NCBI GenBank assembly: GCA_028753945.1
Contig: JAPNXP010000009.1
Coordinates: forward strand, 3,658,001-3,722,000
Reading direction: 5' to 3'
Length of the DNA stretch: 64,000 bases
DNA from: Hexactinellida sp. DTS-2022
Taxonomy: Eukaryota > Porifera > Hexactinellida
Both the position numbers and the translations under genes were made by a program. Positions 10,087 through 21,244 of the stretch are shown here, in pieces (within the stretch, counting starts at the first letter, position 1; every line of letters starts with the position of its first letter). Below the pieces are notes generated by a model. The model saw only the letters and a list, made by a program, of their open reading frames with translations. It ran no database searches and was not told the origin of the DNA.

Positions 10087-11373
10087 CCTTTTCTTTTACT
10101 GTTTTAGTTTGAAATCTTGACAGATTTTTAAAGAAATCTCCCGAAGCTAGACAAACTGTTGCCCCGCTATCAATCAATGCTGTGCACTCTCTAGCCCCCA
10201 CCTTTATTCTAATCTTCCACACTTTATTGTTTCTGTTTTGAGCCTTTTCAACTACTGGGACAATATCACGGCTCTCCCGTATTGTCCCTTTCAGTTTAAA
10301 TGTTTATCAAAATGGGCTGTTTGGCAATATCTAGCGATATGCCCTGGCTTATCACATCTATAGCATCTCATCTGGTTTGACGCTCTGCCTCGTCCTCTTC
10401 CTCGTTTATTTGCACAATCTCTCGCATAATGACCTTCTCCTCCACACAGAAAACATTTGTAAACAGTTTCTTGGTTTCTTTCTCTTGAAAAATACTTCCC
10501 CTGTTCCCTTTCTCTCGAGATGTAATTCCCATGGTCTCTCCCTCTTGAAATTTTTTCCCTTTTTTCAACTATTGCTATATCTTCCATGTTGCGCAATTCA
10601 TAATTCATACATTCCTTCCTATTAGTATTGCTTAAACTAATTTGGTTTTGATCCTTCAAATTGACTGAAGCCACTGCTTCCCCATCCAAATTTTATAATT
10701 CACTATCCAATCTGACGAGCACTTGTGCTCTTCTCATCGCTTCTAATGAAGTTTTGATTTCCGGAGTACCTCTAATTTGTTTGTGAATTGATTTTGGTAA
10801 ACCTCGAATATACTGTTCAAATAACAATGATTCCCTCGCTGCATTATACATCTCTGGAAAAGCCCTCCTTAATAAGTCCTTTAGCTCGTCCAGATACCTT
10901 TGGGGAGTCTCATTCGGAAGAATACCCCTGTCATGGAACTTGCTCAATGATGTGAACCTAATATCCTCAGGTCTGAAAGCATTTAATAGTGTATCCCTCA
11001 CAGTTTCGTATTCTTTTCTCTTTTCTCTGTTTAGTGTTTTATATACTTCCAATCAGGCACGGATCCACCGGGGGGGTGCGGGGGGGGTGCGCACCCCCCC
11101 AACTCTTCATGAGATCGAACTCAGAGACTGTCACATTTCACAGATAGCTAAATTAGAGTGATAATACGATATGGTTTAAATTTGCACCCCCCCCCCACTA
11201 ATTCTTGCCTGGATCCGTCCATGCTTCCAATGCTTCTCCTCTCAAACTCGTAGCTAACATTGCAGCTTTTTTTCTCCTCCCCATTCGTTTGCTATTGCAC
11301 ATATGTCGACATGTTCTAGAAAATTCTCAATATCGCCATCTTCAAATTTATCCAAATGTACATTAGCTGCCAT
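10087..11373 (-). pseudogene. Older Gypsy gag-protease remnant
   Basis: On the minus strand, ATG at 11373 opens AANVHLDKFEDGDIENFLEH and continues to ATSLRGEALEAW. It is broken by the hAT MITE 11054-11223 and resumes as VYKTLNREKRKEYETV. Two intact zinc knuckles follow, CFLCGGEGHYARDC and CYRCDKPGHIARYC. Near 10190-10160 comes the protease site ALIDSGATVCLAS. The reading is cut at 10087 by the hAT element and continues at 4479. No RT or integrase of this element is present. It differs in sequence from the Gypsy at 4956-9756. Confidence 0.85.
11054..11223. mobile_element. 170-bp hAT MITE in Gypsy gag
   Basis: Ends CAGGCACGGATCCA and CATGGACGGATCCA (read inwards), G- and C-homopolymer rich, with an exact 8-bp duplication CTTCCAAT (11046-11053, 11224-11231). 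It splits the gag frame. Confidence 0.92.
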
Positions 11374-11545
11374 TTTTCTTAGTTTACTCTCTGCTACCAA
11401 TATAACGTGTCTATAGTATTAACAATTCATAATCATTAATCTCGTGAATACAATACTCTTAAGTAATCTACTACACAGAATTACAGATGTTCTACTGAAT
11501 TTACATTTCTTAGTAACTACTATGAATCTCGTTATATAACTAATC

Positions 11546-12508
11546 GTTTTCTATTTATTCTAAATGTGTTAGAAATTTCAATTTTGTTTTATTTTCAAAC
11601 GGTTTATTCTAACTATCGGATTTTTCTTACTTTATTTCCAAGAAAAGAATTGTTTTGAAATAAACCGGTTTTGACTGTATGAACATTTGATTCTAATAGA
11701 TAAGATACAATTATAATCATGCAATGCATTTCTATAAACACAAATACTTTGAAGTTAATTATAATTATATTCCAAGCAATGCATCCTACAATTGCATGTG
11801 AAAAAATCTGAACGATTGCAATTTTATCAAAGTCCCAAACATAACATCTATCTATCTATATATTAAAAACGGAATTTGTTGTGTGTTTGTGTGTTTGTTT
11901 TTCCGGATTGTATTAAACTAATAAAGTAATGGGGGAATAGAACCGCATTTATATATCAGATATAAACTAACTTTCAAATGTTATAATTGGTAAACAAATG
12001 TTATAATAGGTAAACAAATATGCTGAACACGAATTTCGCACTTACAAATTTAGAATTCGAAAACAAGTTAGAACTATGGAAATCATATAAAAGGATGTAT
12101 ATAACGTCCCTTTCTACCATTTTCCATGTCAGAAAGTGTGAGGAGTAAGGCCGCACAGCGGCCGTTAACTTAAGGTGCGTAGCACCGAACTGTCGGAAAG
12201 GGACCGAGACCGAAGGGCTCGTATGTATAATACTAGCTATATTACATCGAAGAAATATATGTACAATTTCAGAATCATTGTTATATCATAACTAGATACA
12301 CAGGAATTCTCAATATACAGCCGAAACCGGTTTTTTCTAACCAAATCTTTGCATGGAAATAAAGTAAGAAAAATGCGATAGTTAGAATAAACCGATTGAA
12401 AATAACACAAAAATGGAATTTCTTACAAGTTTAAAATAAATAGTTAGTTAGAAAAAACCGATTAGTTAGAAAAAACCGGTGTTAGAATAAACCGGTGTTA
12501 GAATAAAC
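11546..12508. repeat. Foldback element with GTTAGAATAAACCG motifs
   Basis: Imperfect inverted arms of about 120 bp (roughly 11546-11675 and 12320-12440), each containing CGGTTTATTCTAACTATCG or its complement, plus tandem copies of GTTAGAATAAACCG at 12440-12508. A single related arm lies at 43240-43400. It abuts the truncated MULE copy at 12509. Confidence 0.65.
11855..12236 (+). mobile_element. Helitron-like non-autonomous element, copy 1
   Basis: Starts TCTATATATTAAAAACGG and ends near ACTAG after GC-rich hairpins (GGCCGCACAGCGGCC, GGTGCGTAGCACC). A second copy at 31294-31946 shares the start, the body and the CCGAAGGGCTCG end. A 5' TC and 3' CTAG suggest a Helitron, but the second copy lacks CTAG, so the class is tentative. 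Confidence 0.5.
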
Positions 12509-12579
12509 CGAAGTGTTAAATTGCTGCGAAAAATTCTACTACTAGACTAAGAGAATTATTCGACGACACAACAAGACAA

Positions 12580-13858
12580 GTTGATTTTGCTACGGAAATT
12601 TCTTTTAAAATCAATAATGTATCGAGCACGCCGTGAAATACAACTGAAAATCCCAAATTTGCATTCGAATTTTCCACAATTATTAAGGACTGTACAAACT
12701 TTGGGCAATTTAATAAAGCAACTGTAGTAATCGGAGAGCATTGTTCAGTGATTTTTTATTCAGAGAACATGCATGAATATTTATCTGTTGCAACAAATGT
12801 ATTCTTTGATGGCACATTCAAAAAGTGTCCCAAACAATTTTTCCAACTTTGGACACTATTTGTTGAGTTTGGAAGATACGTATTGCCTGCAAAACACTGT
12901 TTGCTAACAAGTAAGAGTGAAGATATTTACACTGCTACTCTATTAAAAATAAAACAACTAGCTCCCCAATTAAGTGCATCTTCCGCTATGGGTGACTGGG
13001 AACCGGCGGGAAGAAATGCAATTAAAACTGCCTATCCCAGTATTTCATTATATGGCTGTTGGTTTCACCATAATCAAGCTATTTGGAAAAAAATAACCAA
13101 ATTAGGGTTAGTAAAGGAATATCATGCTAATGACAGCTTCAAAAACTTCTTGAAATCAATCATGAATTTGCCTTTGCTCCCTTCAGAACATATTGAACAT
13201 ACATTTTATTACCTCACATCCACGTTTGTATCCTTCACTTTAAGTGAAAATATTCAAATTGAAAATTTTTAACGTTATTATAAACACCAATGGTTAACAA
13301 GAATCGGACCTTCCCAATTATCAGTTTTCAAAAGTAAAGTAACTACAACAATGGCGCAGAGAGTTACCATGCAAGGATTAACAAAAATTTCAAATCTAAT
13401 CACCCGAATATATGGGTATTTGTGAAACTCTGAATAATATCATCGTTGATACAGACGCAGAAATCGGTAGACTGAATAATAGTTTGGACATTTCCAGGAG
13501 TCAAAAGAAAGACCAAATTAAGAAAGATGAGCTAAGAGAAATTTGTAGAAAAAATCTTGTAAATGGGACATACACACCAATAGAGTTTATAACTGCTCTT
13601 CACACTACTCTCGACTCTGTGACAAGTCTTAGTGTAGACTTCGACGATAATGATTCAGATTCTGGAGAGTCAGAATACAATGTTTTAATAACAGAATCAA
13701 CATGTTGTATATGTTTACAACCACGTGAGGATACGATTTGCTTTCGTCCTTGTTCGCATGCTAGAGTATGCTCTCGCTGTGACCAGGTTCTTAAAGAAGA
13801 GAACAAACCTTGTCCGATTTGTAGATATATTATTCAAGATAGATTTAAGATATACTAA
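12580..13858 (+). pseudogene. MULE transposase with C-terminal RING finger, copy a
   Basis: MULE DDE signature: ATNVFFDGTFKKCPKQFFQL (first Asp), SAMGDWEPAGRNAIK (second Asp), YGCWFHHNQAIWKKI (C/H motif), then GAESYHAKINKNF (Glu). The C-terminal 40 residues form a C3HC4 RING: CCICLQ, CFRPCSHARVCSRC, CPICRYII. Lesions are a TAA after NIQIENF (about 13271), a frameshift at the GAES block, and a missing T before GTGAAACTC (about 13420). The first two lesion sites (TAA and missing T) also differ from copy b, and copy c shares both. Upstream, 12580-12730 reads as a basic segment ending in a stop. RING domains recruit ubiquitin-conjugating enzymes; the role in a transposase is unknown. Confidence 0.85.
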
Positions 13859-14196
13859 ACTGAGTTTTCTACTAATTAGTTAATTTTATTCCAGAAATTC
13901 CTGAATTTATTCTCAACTATGATAATGGCCATATTTCCAAATCATGATACCATACAGAAAACTATATTCACTTTTCTCAAATACTACAGTGATTACTTAT
14001 CATTTAACTTAAGTATAATTGTTTAGTTCTTTATATAATTAATAAATTTATATTGTAATACATTGATCTATTATACAAACATAAATTAAAATCATTCGCA
14101 ACTTGAGAATTAATTGATATCGACTTAGTTGTAAAAATACGTAATTATTATATAACTGAAAATGAAAGAAATAATGTAGCAGTACAAATTCATACT

Positions 14197-14329
14197 CTTG
14201 TCGGACAAATGCATAATCTTGTCGGACAAATGCATGTGTCGGACAAATGCATACTCAAGTCGGACAAATGCATACTAGAGCTGTCGGACAAATGCAGGTA
14301 TCTTTTGTCGGACAAATGCAGCGCCCCCC
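14197..14329 (+). repeat. Terminal motif array of MULE-RING copy a (6 units)
   Basis: Six copies of TCGGACAAATGCA separated by 4-11 variable bases. Likely transposase-binding sites by position, but unproven. Confidence 0.75.
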
Positions 14330-14659
14330 TTTTTTACTGTTCAATTGTAAACTAGTGTCAATAGTATATAACCAAATCGAAATAAGATATCTTAGTTTTA
14401 TACTTTTTCTTATTATTCAAGGGTATAGTATTGACCAGTTTGACCGGTAAAAACCGGGTTTTTCCCACTGTTCGTCCAAAACCAGTTTTGGACAGGACAA
14501 AACGCAGCCCTGATTTAGATCCATTTCAAAACAAAAGTTGATGGAAAGTTTATAAGCTCTATGAATGCGGGAGTTACTATATCTTCATCCCTAAGATATT
14601 CACGCATTGCAGCTGAGGTTTACTATCAGAAATAGCTAGAGCTAGTGTAACCGATTGTT

Positions 14660-15245
14660 TGTTATTTCCTGGGTGAAGTGCTTGGTAGTTTAAAGATGGA
14701 AATTGAGAGAGTGGTCTGCGTCATGAACTTTGTGAAGGCTACGCCAAAATATATTCCCTGCTGGAAATATGAATTAATTCTTGACGTTCTAATGCAGCTG
14801 TGGAATTTGAAAGCACCAATAAGATTATTCCGAATGTTTTTGATTAGGTGAACTGTATCAAAAAGCAAGTAAACAAAAATTAGTGAATTATTTGGATTGA
14901 TCATACATTATTTCTTTTCAGGAAATGGATAAATATTCATCAAATAGTTGAACGAAGAAATATTGGTTCGGTGATTATCAGAGGTTAAAATTTTATAGGT
15001 TAAAATTTCCAGACAATTAAGGGTACCATTACTTACAATTTTAGACGACATAGTGAATATTGGAATAACTTTAATGATAAAGGGGATAGTATTAGTGAGA
15101 GACGTCGAGACATCTCCATAAAACAAAGTATGCTCTTGTACATTTGGAGATCTTCATTACAACCATTTATAGTTTGTCCTTCAAATTGTACTTGTTGCTG
15201 TAGATGCATTTCATCAAGAAGAATTACGTTTCCAACAGTTCATCA
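14660..15245 (-). pseudogene. P-element transposase fragment
   Basis: Read on the minus strand in two frames: VILLDEMHLQQQVQFEGQ then INGCNEDLQMYKSILCF, then ILTSDNHRTNISSFNYL, then LLFDTVHLIKNIRNNLIG. These are the conserved blocks of P/THAP9 transposases in order: the DEM(Y/H)LQ catalytic Asp, the second Asp block, and DxxHxxKxIRNNL. The N-terminal THAP domain and C-terminus are missing. A GTCCAAAAC-rich MITE remnant lies at 14450-14520. Confidence 0.75.
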
Positions 15246-15299
15246 GGATTAGTAGTTGATCCTCTTCTCATTCTTTTCTTAACAATGTATGCACACCAG

Positions 15300-16044
15300 T
15301 AGTTGGATTCACGAAGTTCTCACTATGGTTCACAGTGTGATGTGTGTACTGGGGTGAGTGAGCCAAGATATTGTACGTATGCAGCCCACTCATCTGAGTA
15401 TACAATGGAGCCAGGTAGGACGTAATGCTGGATAAGGGGGAACAGAGTTGCAGCAGATCTATCTGGTACACATAACATAACCATTCGGCCTGTATTTCTC
15501 TCGACTATTCCAAAAACCCATTTACCCACTACTAATCTTCCGCGGTTGTATTTACGTTTGCCGAACTTGGATTCATCAATCTCCACGATAATCTCGGGAC
15601 CACCTAAGGATTCAGCATCTTGTAGGATCTCTTCAACACATATATCTCTCATAAAGTTCTTCCAATCAACAACAGTAGCTGGTGCCCACTGCAACGCTTC
15701 TCCATAATAGCGTGTGACTGAATGTCCTCACACCAAAGATACATGAATTGGAGAAGTGAAGTAATTGAGAGTTTGGAAGGATGAAAGGAGGAACCAAAAC
15801 GGATTGTACAGGAACTCTTGCATCCGCGACATTTCCACTTGTAACCATCCTGGGAGTTGGCGTAGGCACCCTCATACATTTCCTCCCCACATTTGCATTG
15901 TATTGCACGAGCTAAAAGGCCATAATCCCGTAACCAGTTAATCGTGTATTGATAGTTTGAGGTTAGAGAATACAAGTAAGGGAGAAGAAAGTCAATTGGG
16001 ATGTCGGGAATGATAAGTGGGATTTGCAGTGGTATGTAATCCAT
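15300..16044 (-). pseudogene. Merlin (IS1016/ISXO2-like) transposase, frameshifted
   Basis: ATG at 16044 (MDYIPLQIPL). A zinc ribbon CKCGEEM...WKCRGCK is followed by a frameshift near 15680, then the DDE core: EIIVEIDESKFGKRKYNRG (Asp), VPDRSAATL, IVYSDEWAAY (Asp). After another frameshift near 15350 comes TVNHSENFVNPTTGVHT (Glu). This order is diagnostic of Merlin, a eukaryotic relative of bacterial IS1016. Terminal inverted repeats were not found. The C-terminus runs into the P fragment. Confidence 0.88.
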
Positions 16045-16299
16045 TTAGAACGGTGTTCCTTATAGGGAAAAAATCGGAAATATCGCTCCCAAAGACAGCA
16101 TAACCCATTATTTTTTTTGTACCAAACACTGCCGAAGGACCATAACTAACGTTTGTATATGGTCTTGAGTCTCGTCCACGCGTATTTTCAGAGTTATGAG
16201 CTATTTTGTACAGCGGATCACTGGTTTCTCCACTTTGAACTATTATCAGTACTGTATTCCTCACCAATGGTAGGATTTTTGGTATCATTACTCTATCCT

Positions 16300-17647
16300 A
16301 GCAATCACTGACGAAAATAAACAACAATTGATCAAAAAAATACGCAAAAAGTGAAAATCGTAACATGTATGGTCTATAATCTGATTCGAGGGTACGTTTT
16401 CTTGTCCATTTTTTTTCTCAGTCACCCGAGCAGCTAGAATCAAAATTTACGTCTCAAAATGCTCGCAATACCCGATTTCCTATCCGTTCATAATACATTT
16501 TGGGACCCTAACACGCTCCGTTTTCAAAATGGTCCCTATATGGGCATGTAATGTGCCCAATTTTGATGACACAGCAAAATTTATATCAACGAAAGTATAA
16601 ACTCTAGAGCTTAGATCTAACCATCTATTCACATCAATATCCCACTACAAACTCATTGGAAGAACAAATGAGACTAGTAACCAAATGGTCACTCTTCTAT
16701 AAATTTACATACCCATATATGGTGGTGTCATTTCAGAAATGAAACCATTAACTTTGTAATTAAATAATAAGCTAGAGCTTAGTTCCAACTTCCTAGTAAC
16801 ATCATTAATCCATTTTAAGTTAGATGGTATAGTTATCGAATACTACTTCGTAAATTTAATCGTGTGGGGATTCTTTACGGCCTTTTTCTCAATATAATAT
16901 AAATGCCGGTGTTTGGGGGCTAATGTCACGGAGTTTGACGAAATCAAGATAGGTTAAGAGCTCAAATTTTTCTACAAGTTCTATACCACTAACATTTAAA
17001 AATCAGTTAGAGAAAAAGCAAAAAAACACCAAACTTCTACTAATAATAGAGAAAGAATCTTAAAACTAAATAAATATTCAAAGATCCCTACCTCAGACGC
17101 TCTCCCCTTCATATTCGTTGAAGAAATTTCGAAATCGAAGAATAATTGAATTGCATCTATTTAGTTGACTATACTAATTAATCCCTGGTCCAGAAATTTG
17201 AGTGCGTATCATTGCCTTATGTATAGAATGTTATGGTAATGCCCAAAATATAAGACTTATTAAAAATTGGTACATTAAGAGTACTTTCACAAGTTTATAG
17301 CTAATATCTGTACAATATGTTCAGAAGATACTAATAAAAAATATCCGGACGGGGGTGAAATTTGGGACGGACGGGGATGATATAGAAGTTATTTTGTTAT
17401 TATGGCCTATAATATTTTAATAGAAATAGTGCTCAACGTTTTTTTAAATGATTACATTGACAGGCGGTTTCAGAAAAGTGTTATTGCTCATTTAAGTGAT
17501 TGCTCTTAGTATAATTTTGTAATTATTATATAAATTAATTAAGGAGACGTTTTCAAGTAACTGTAATAGATTATTCTACTCCTGCAAAGAATCGTTGCAT
17601 AATTTATCATATGGATGGAGTGTTGCTTTACCAAATTGTACAGTTAC
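16300..17647. other. No gene recognised
   Basis: AT-rich with no long frame. 17210-17390 resembles 51700-51990 (shared blocks such as GACTTATTAAAAATT, TTTACACAAGTTTAT and CCGGACGG), a dispersed repeat of unknown class. Confidence 0.5.
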
Positions 17648-17659
17648 ATTAAGGGGGAC

Positions 17660-17812
17660 GCTGCATTTGTCCGACAAAAGATACCTGCATTTGTCCGACA
17701 GCTCTAGTATGCATTTGTCCGACTTGAGTATAGCATTTGTCCGACACATGCATTTGTCCGACAAGATTATGCATTTGTCCGACAAATGCATTTGTCCGAC
17801 AAGAGTATGAAT
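17660..17812 (-). repeat. Terminal motif array of MULE-RING copy b (7 units)
   Basis: Seven copies of GCATTTGTCCGAC with short variable spacers. Four units of the complement lie at the other end (22996-23094). Confidence 0.78.
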
Positions 17813-18390
17813 TTGTACTGCTACATTATTTCTTTCATTTTCAGTTATATAATAATTTACGTATTTTTACAACTAAGTCGATATCAATTAATTCTCAAGT
17901 TGCGAATGATTTTAATTTATGTTTGTATAATAGATCAATGTATTACAATATAAAATTATTAATTATATAAAGAACTAAACAATTATAATTAAGTTAAATG
18001 ATAAGTAATCACTGTAGTATTTGAGAAAAGTGAATATAGTTTTTTGTATGGTATCATGATTTGGAAATATAGCATTATGAATTTATGATAGTTAGAATAA
18101 ATTCAGGAATTTCTGGAAGAAAATTAACTAATTAGTAGAAAACTCAGTTTAGTATATCTTAAATCATAGCCTACTCTATATAAGGCCTACCATCAAAGCT
18201 AATATTTTGCACCAAGGATGAAATAGTGTACGATATTATTATTGACCCATAGTTATTTACATTTATCTCTGTACAGTTAGAAATATTTTTAATTTAGTTG
18301 GATCAACTTGTTACTGATTTTTGTTAATTTTAGTAATTAATTAATACAATTTTCCTTCCACCGATATTTTAAGCACTTCCTAGTACTATA

Positions 18391-18582
18391 CAGTCAGGTT
18401 CTTTTATTATGAACATTCAAGGGACCAAAAATTGAGTTCATAATAGAGACTTCATAATAAGCGAATTCAACTTAATACAAACCCTATGTAAGTTGTTAAA
18501 TTGGGACCGTAGGGTTTGTTCATAATAAAAAATCTTCATATTAAGCAGACGAAATCTTGTTCATAATAAGCAGACCTGACTG
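18391..18582. mobile_element. Mariner-type MITE, CAGTCAGGTTC family, copy 1
   Basis: 192 bp, ends CAGTCAGGTTC and CAGTCAGGTC (inwards), flanked by TA. Other copies: 34752-34943, 58276-58480, 61042-61235, and a left-end fragment at 42410-42480. Confidence 0.88.
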
Positions 18583-18632
18583 TATTTGACTTTGTTTCTT
18601 TTTATTAATAGTTAGATATTTAATTTTTCTCA

Positions 18633-20812
18633 ATGCCGAACTGTTCTGGCCTGGTTGTAGGGGTAATTATACCCCCAGAAGAGCGCGTCCCAGTTTTTAA
18701 ACTTCCAGATGGTCCACCTGAGTTATGACATGCCTGGATAAGTGCTCTCCATCGTATATTTCTGACCTAAAATGGTGTATGTGTCACACATACACCATTT
18801 TAGCGTGTTTACTTTCAATACTACACCAATGACTTTGCGGAATTTTTTTCAAAGGTGAGAAATTCCAACTTATCATTCCGACAGTGTTGAAAGTAAACAC
18901 GATATCAATTAAAACGCTCTGTTACGTATAGTTAGCTAGTTAGTACTAACTATATTGGCACTAATGTCGCATTGATAACTACCCAATTTTCCTGGAAATA
19001 AAAGTGAATAGAAAATTCTCAAATAATGTTAAATACAATGATTCGTCATTTAGTTCCATATTCACATACCTTGCTGTAACTTGGAAACTATATGAGCTAG
19101 AGAGTCAAACTTTCTTATGAATATATAGCTAATAGAATAATCTAGTGGATTTTAATATAAAAATTTAGGGGTTCAGTAGCCTATTTCCAGAAGGTCAGAG
19201 GCCTTAAGATCAGAGAATACAGAAATGGAGAAGTTTCGTGTTGGTTGTATACAAGAAATATGAGATAAGTTAGCTTTGATAACAATCCCAACTGACTGGT
19301 TAGTTTGGATTCAAACAGATAATTGTGTGAGATTTTTTTGACTAAGATGGAAAATCATAATATTTGTGCAGATGTTTCTCTTGAAATATAAATTCTTTTT
19401 TATCTGTGAACGGATATATATATGGGGAGTCCATTTCTCTCTCACTTATCTCTATCACTGATATTCGACAAATTAAAACGATGTTTACAGAGATTACTCT
19501 GAAACTTAGCTCTTCCCCTCAGAAGAAACATCCTCACCATATCTCTAAAGCAAAATAACATATTGAGGAGGCCATCTGATAATAAAAGAAAACTCTATGT
19601 AACTTTTGACTTTGTGCACATTTTGAAAAGTATTCGAAACAACTGGTTGAATCAGAAAGATTTTCGGAAAACCTTTCACTTTCCCAACTTTCAGAACATT
19701 AAGCTGGATTACTGTGTGTATCCTGTTCAAGTTTACTCTGCATCTTTTAGTGATGTGCGTCTCCTCTATAATTTAGAGAAAGGATCCTTAGCTAAGTTAG
19801 CTCCTAGCTTGACTATCAAAGCTTGTTATCCTTCTGCTATTGTGCGCCAAAATGTGAAACTTGTTTTGAAAGTATTCAACGAATTAACTGCTACAGCTCT
19901 GAAGTTACAGAATGAACTCCGTAACCAAGAAGACCGAAACAATACACACGACTTTGTTGTAATGCTTCTTCAAATTTGGTAACTTTTCAACATAAATTCC
20001 CCACTTAAAGGTAAACGTTGGAATGATGATATCTCAAGACCTCTAACATACCAGGGCGAACGATTTTCATTCTTAGCTTGTGTTGTTATTTGGTTAGAGA
20101 CTTGGCTGGCCTTGCCAGGAAATGTATGAAAGTTAAATAAACAAACGTTTACCAGTTCTAAACATGCTTGTACTGTATTGCCTCAGATAACTAACCATTA
20201 ACTGGATTTTGTGGATTTAACTATCTTTTGACATCCTTTTTACAGACAGATCCATTGGAACATCACTTTGGCCTATATCGTATGATGTCAGGTTCAAACT
20301 ATCATATCTCTTATCTTCAAATCCTTGAAACTGAACGCCGCCTCAAGTTATCTAACATATTAAAGATTTTTGCTTCACAACAAGATTGTGGCCTATATTC
20401 AATTAAGACATTTATTGATTCATACTCATCCTTTGATACGAATAATGGCGATGAAATTGATGTCCAACTAGTCTGGGATGAAATTGATGATCTAACTTCC
20501 ATTGAATGTAGTTTACTGACTCTTCACTCATTAGCTTTTATTGCTGGTTATGCAGTACATAAATATATTTTAAAAACTCAGCCATGTCATGTTTGCATTG
20601 ATCTTTTGACCATTGACAAAGACTTTATCTTTGATGAAGATTTACAACCCGAGTTCAGTCTTTTGCAATTAACTGACCGTAGTGGCCTAAAGTATCCATC
20701 TGAGTTTATCCTCGAATCTATAGTAACTTTATGGAAGACGTCAATTGCAATTGAAAGCAAAGACAACTTGTTGGCGATATTGATGCAAGGATCATCCAGA
20801 AAATTATTGTGA
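18633..20812 (+). pseudogene. P-element transposase (THAP9-like), broken
   Basis: ATG at 18633 opens MPNCSGL...VPVFKLPDGPPEL, a degraded THAP DNA-binding start that hits a stop. 18767-18903 holds a perfect hairpin and a second inverted repeat, probably a small insertion. 18930-19560 is not recognisable. 19563-19982 has VTFDFVHILKSIRNNWLNQ (catalytic/GTP-domain region). 20228-20812 has TDPLEHHFGLYRMMSGSNY and FIAGYAVHKYILKTQPCHVC, the conserved C-terminal part. Several parts are missing, so this copy cannot encode a full enzyme. Confidence 0.85.
18767..18803. repeat. Perfect 18-bp-arm hairpin in the P element
   Basis: CTAAAATGGTGTATGTGT and its exact complement separated by one base (18785). 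Just beyond it, CGTGTTTACTTTCAA and its complement (18803-18903) form a second inverted pair. Confidence 0.85.
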
Positions 20813-21244
20813 AAGTACCTTGATATTCTTAGAAGAGACGGATGCGATTGCTAAATCGAGTTGCATTTCTTGTGGTGTCTCTATTTTGACTATCCTAAAA
20901 ATCTTATTTTCACTTGCGCCAACTGTTTACTATCTAGCAAGGTTAATAATTATAACTCCGCTGTTGCATCTAAAGGTATAGAAAAGCGAAAACTGAAGAA
21001 GTTCCCACATTAATGAAATACACCAGAAGGCTACTCTTCTATTATTATTATTGTTATTTGAACACACATTATTATTTATGTATTCTTATCATTGTTGTTA
21101 AGTAAGCAATAAAGACTCAATAGAGAAAATCTATTAATTTACTAGAATTATTTATTATAACAGATTAATTTCTAAAATTAATCTCATCGTACACTACTTC
21201 ATCATGGTACATTTGATGGTAGGCCTTATATAGAGTAGGCTATG

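Larger units (their letters stand above)
12509..14329 (+). mobile_element. MULE-RING transposon, copy a (5' truncated)
   Basis: Colinear with copies at 17653-23094 and 48884-51060 (both in the opposite orientation). The left part is missing: homology starts just after the foldback motifs at 12508. The right end carries six TCGGACAAATGCA motifs (14197-14329) and ends GCGCCCCCC. The coding part is at 12580-13858. Confidence 0.85.
18165..21244 (+). mobile_element. P-element transposon, 3080 bp, perfect 33-bp inverted ends
   Basis: Both ends read CATAGCCTACTCTATATAAG and on to the same 33rd base (18165-18197; complement 21212-21244). The duplicated target is CTTAAAT (18158-18164, 21245-21251), 7-8 bp as in P elements. 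The uninterrupted site is seen in MULE copy c. It holds a THAP-like start and a broken transposase, plus a mariner MITE at 18391-18582. Confidence 0.93.

Noticed and set aside
13600..13806. 68-residue frame opposite the RING region (also at 21288-21494 and 49405-49611)
   Set aside because: It is the antisense shadow of the conserved MULE-RING coding sequence.
17660..17812. CRISPR-like array (short repeats with variable spacers)
   Set aside because: Units are 13 bp with 3-11-bp spacers, sit at transposon ends in inverted pairs, and the spacers are identical between copies.
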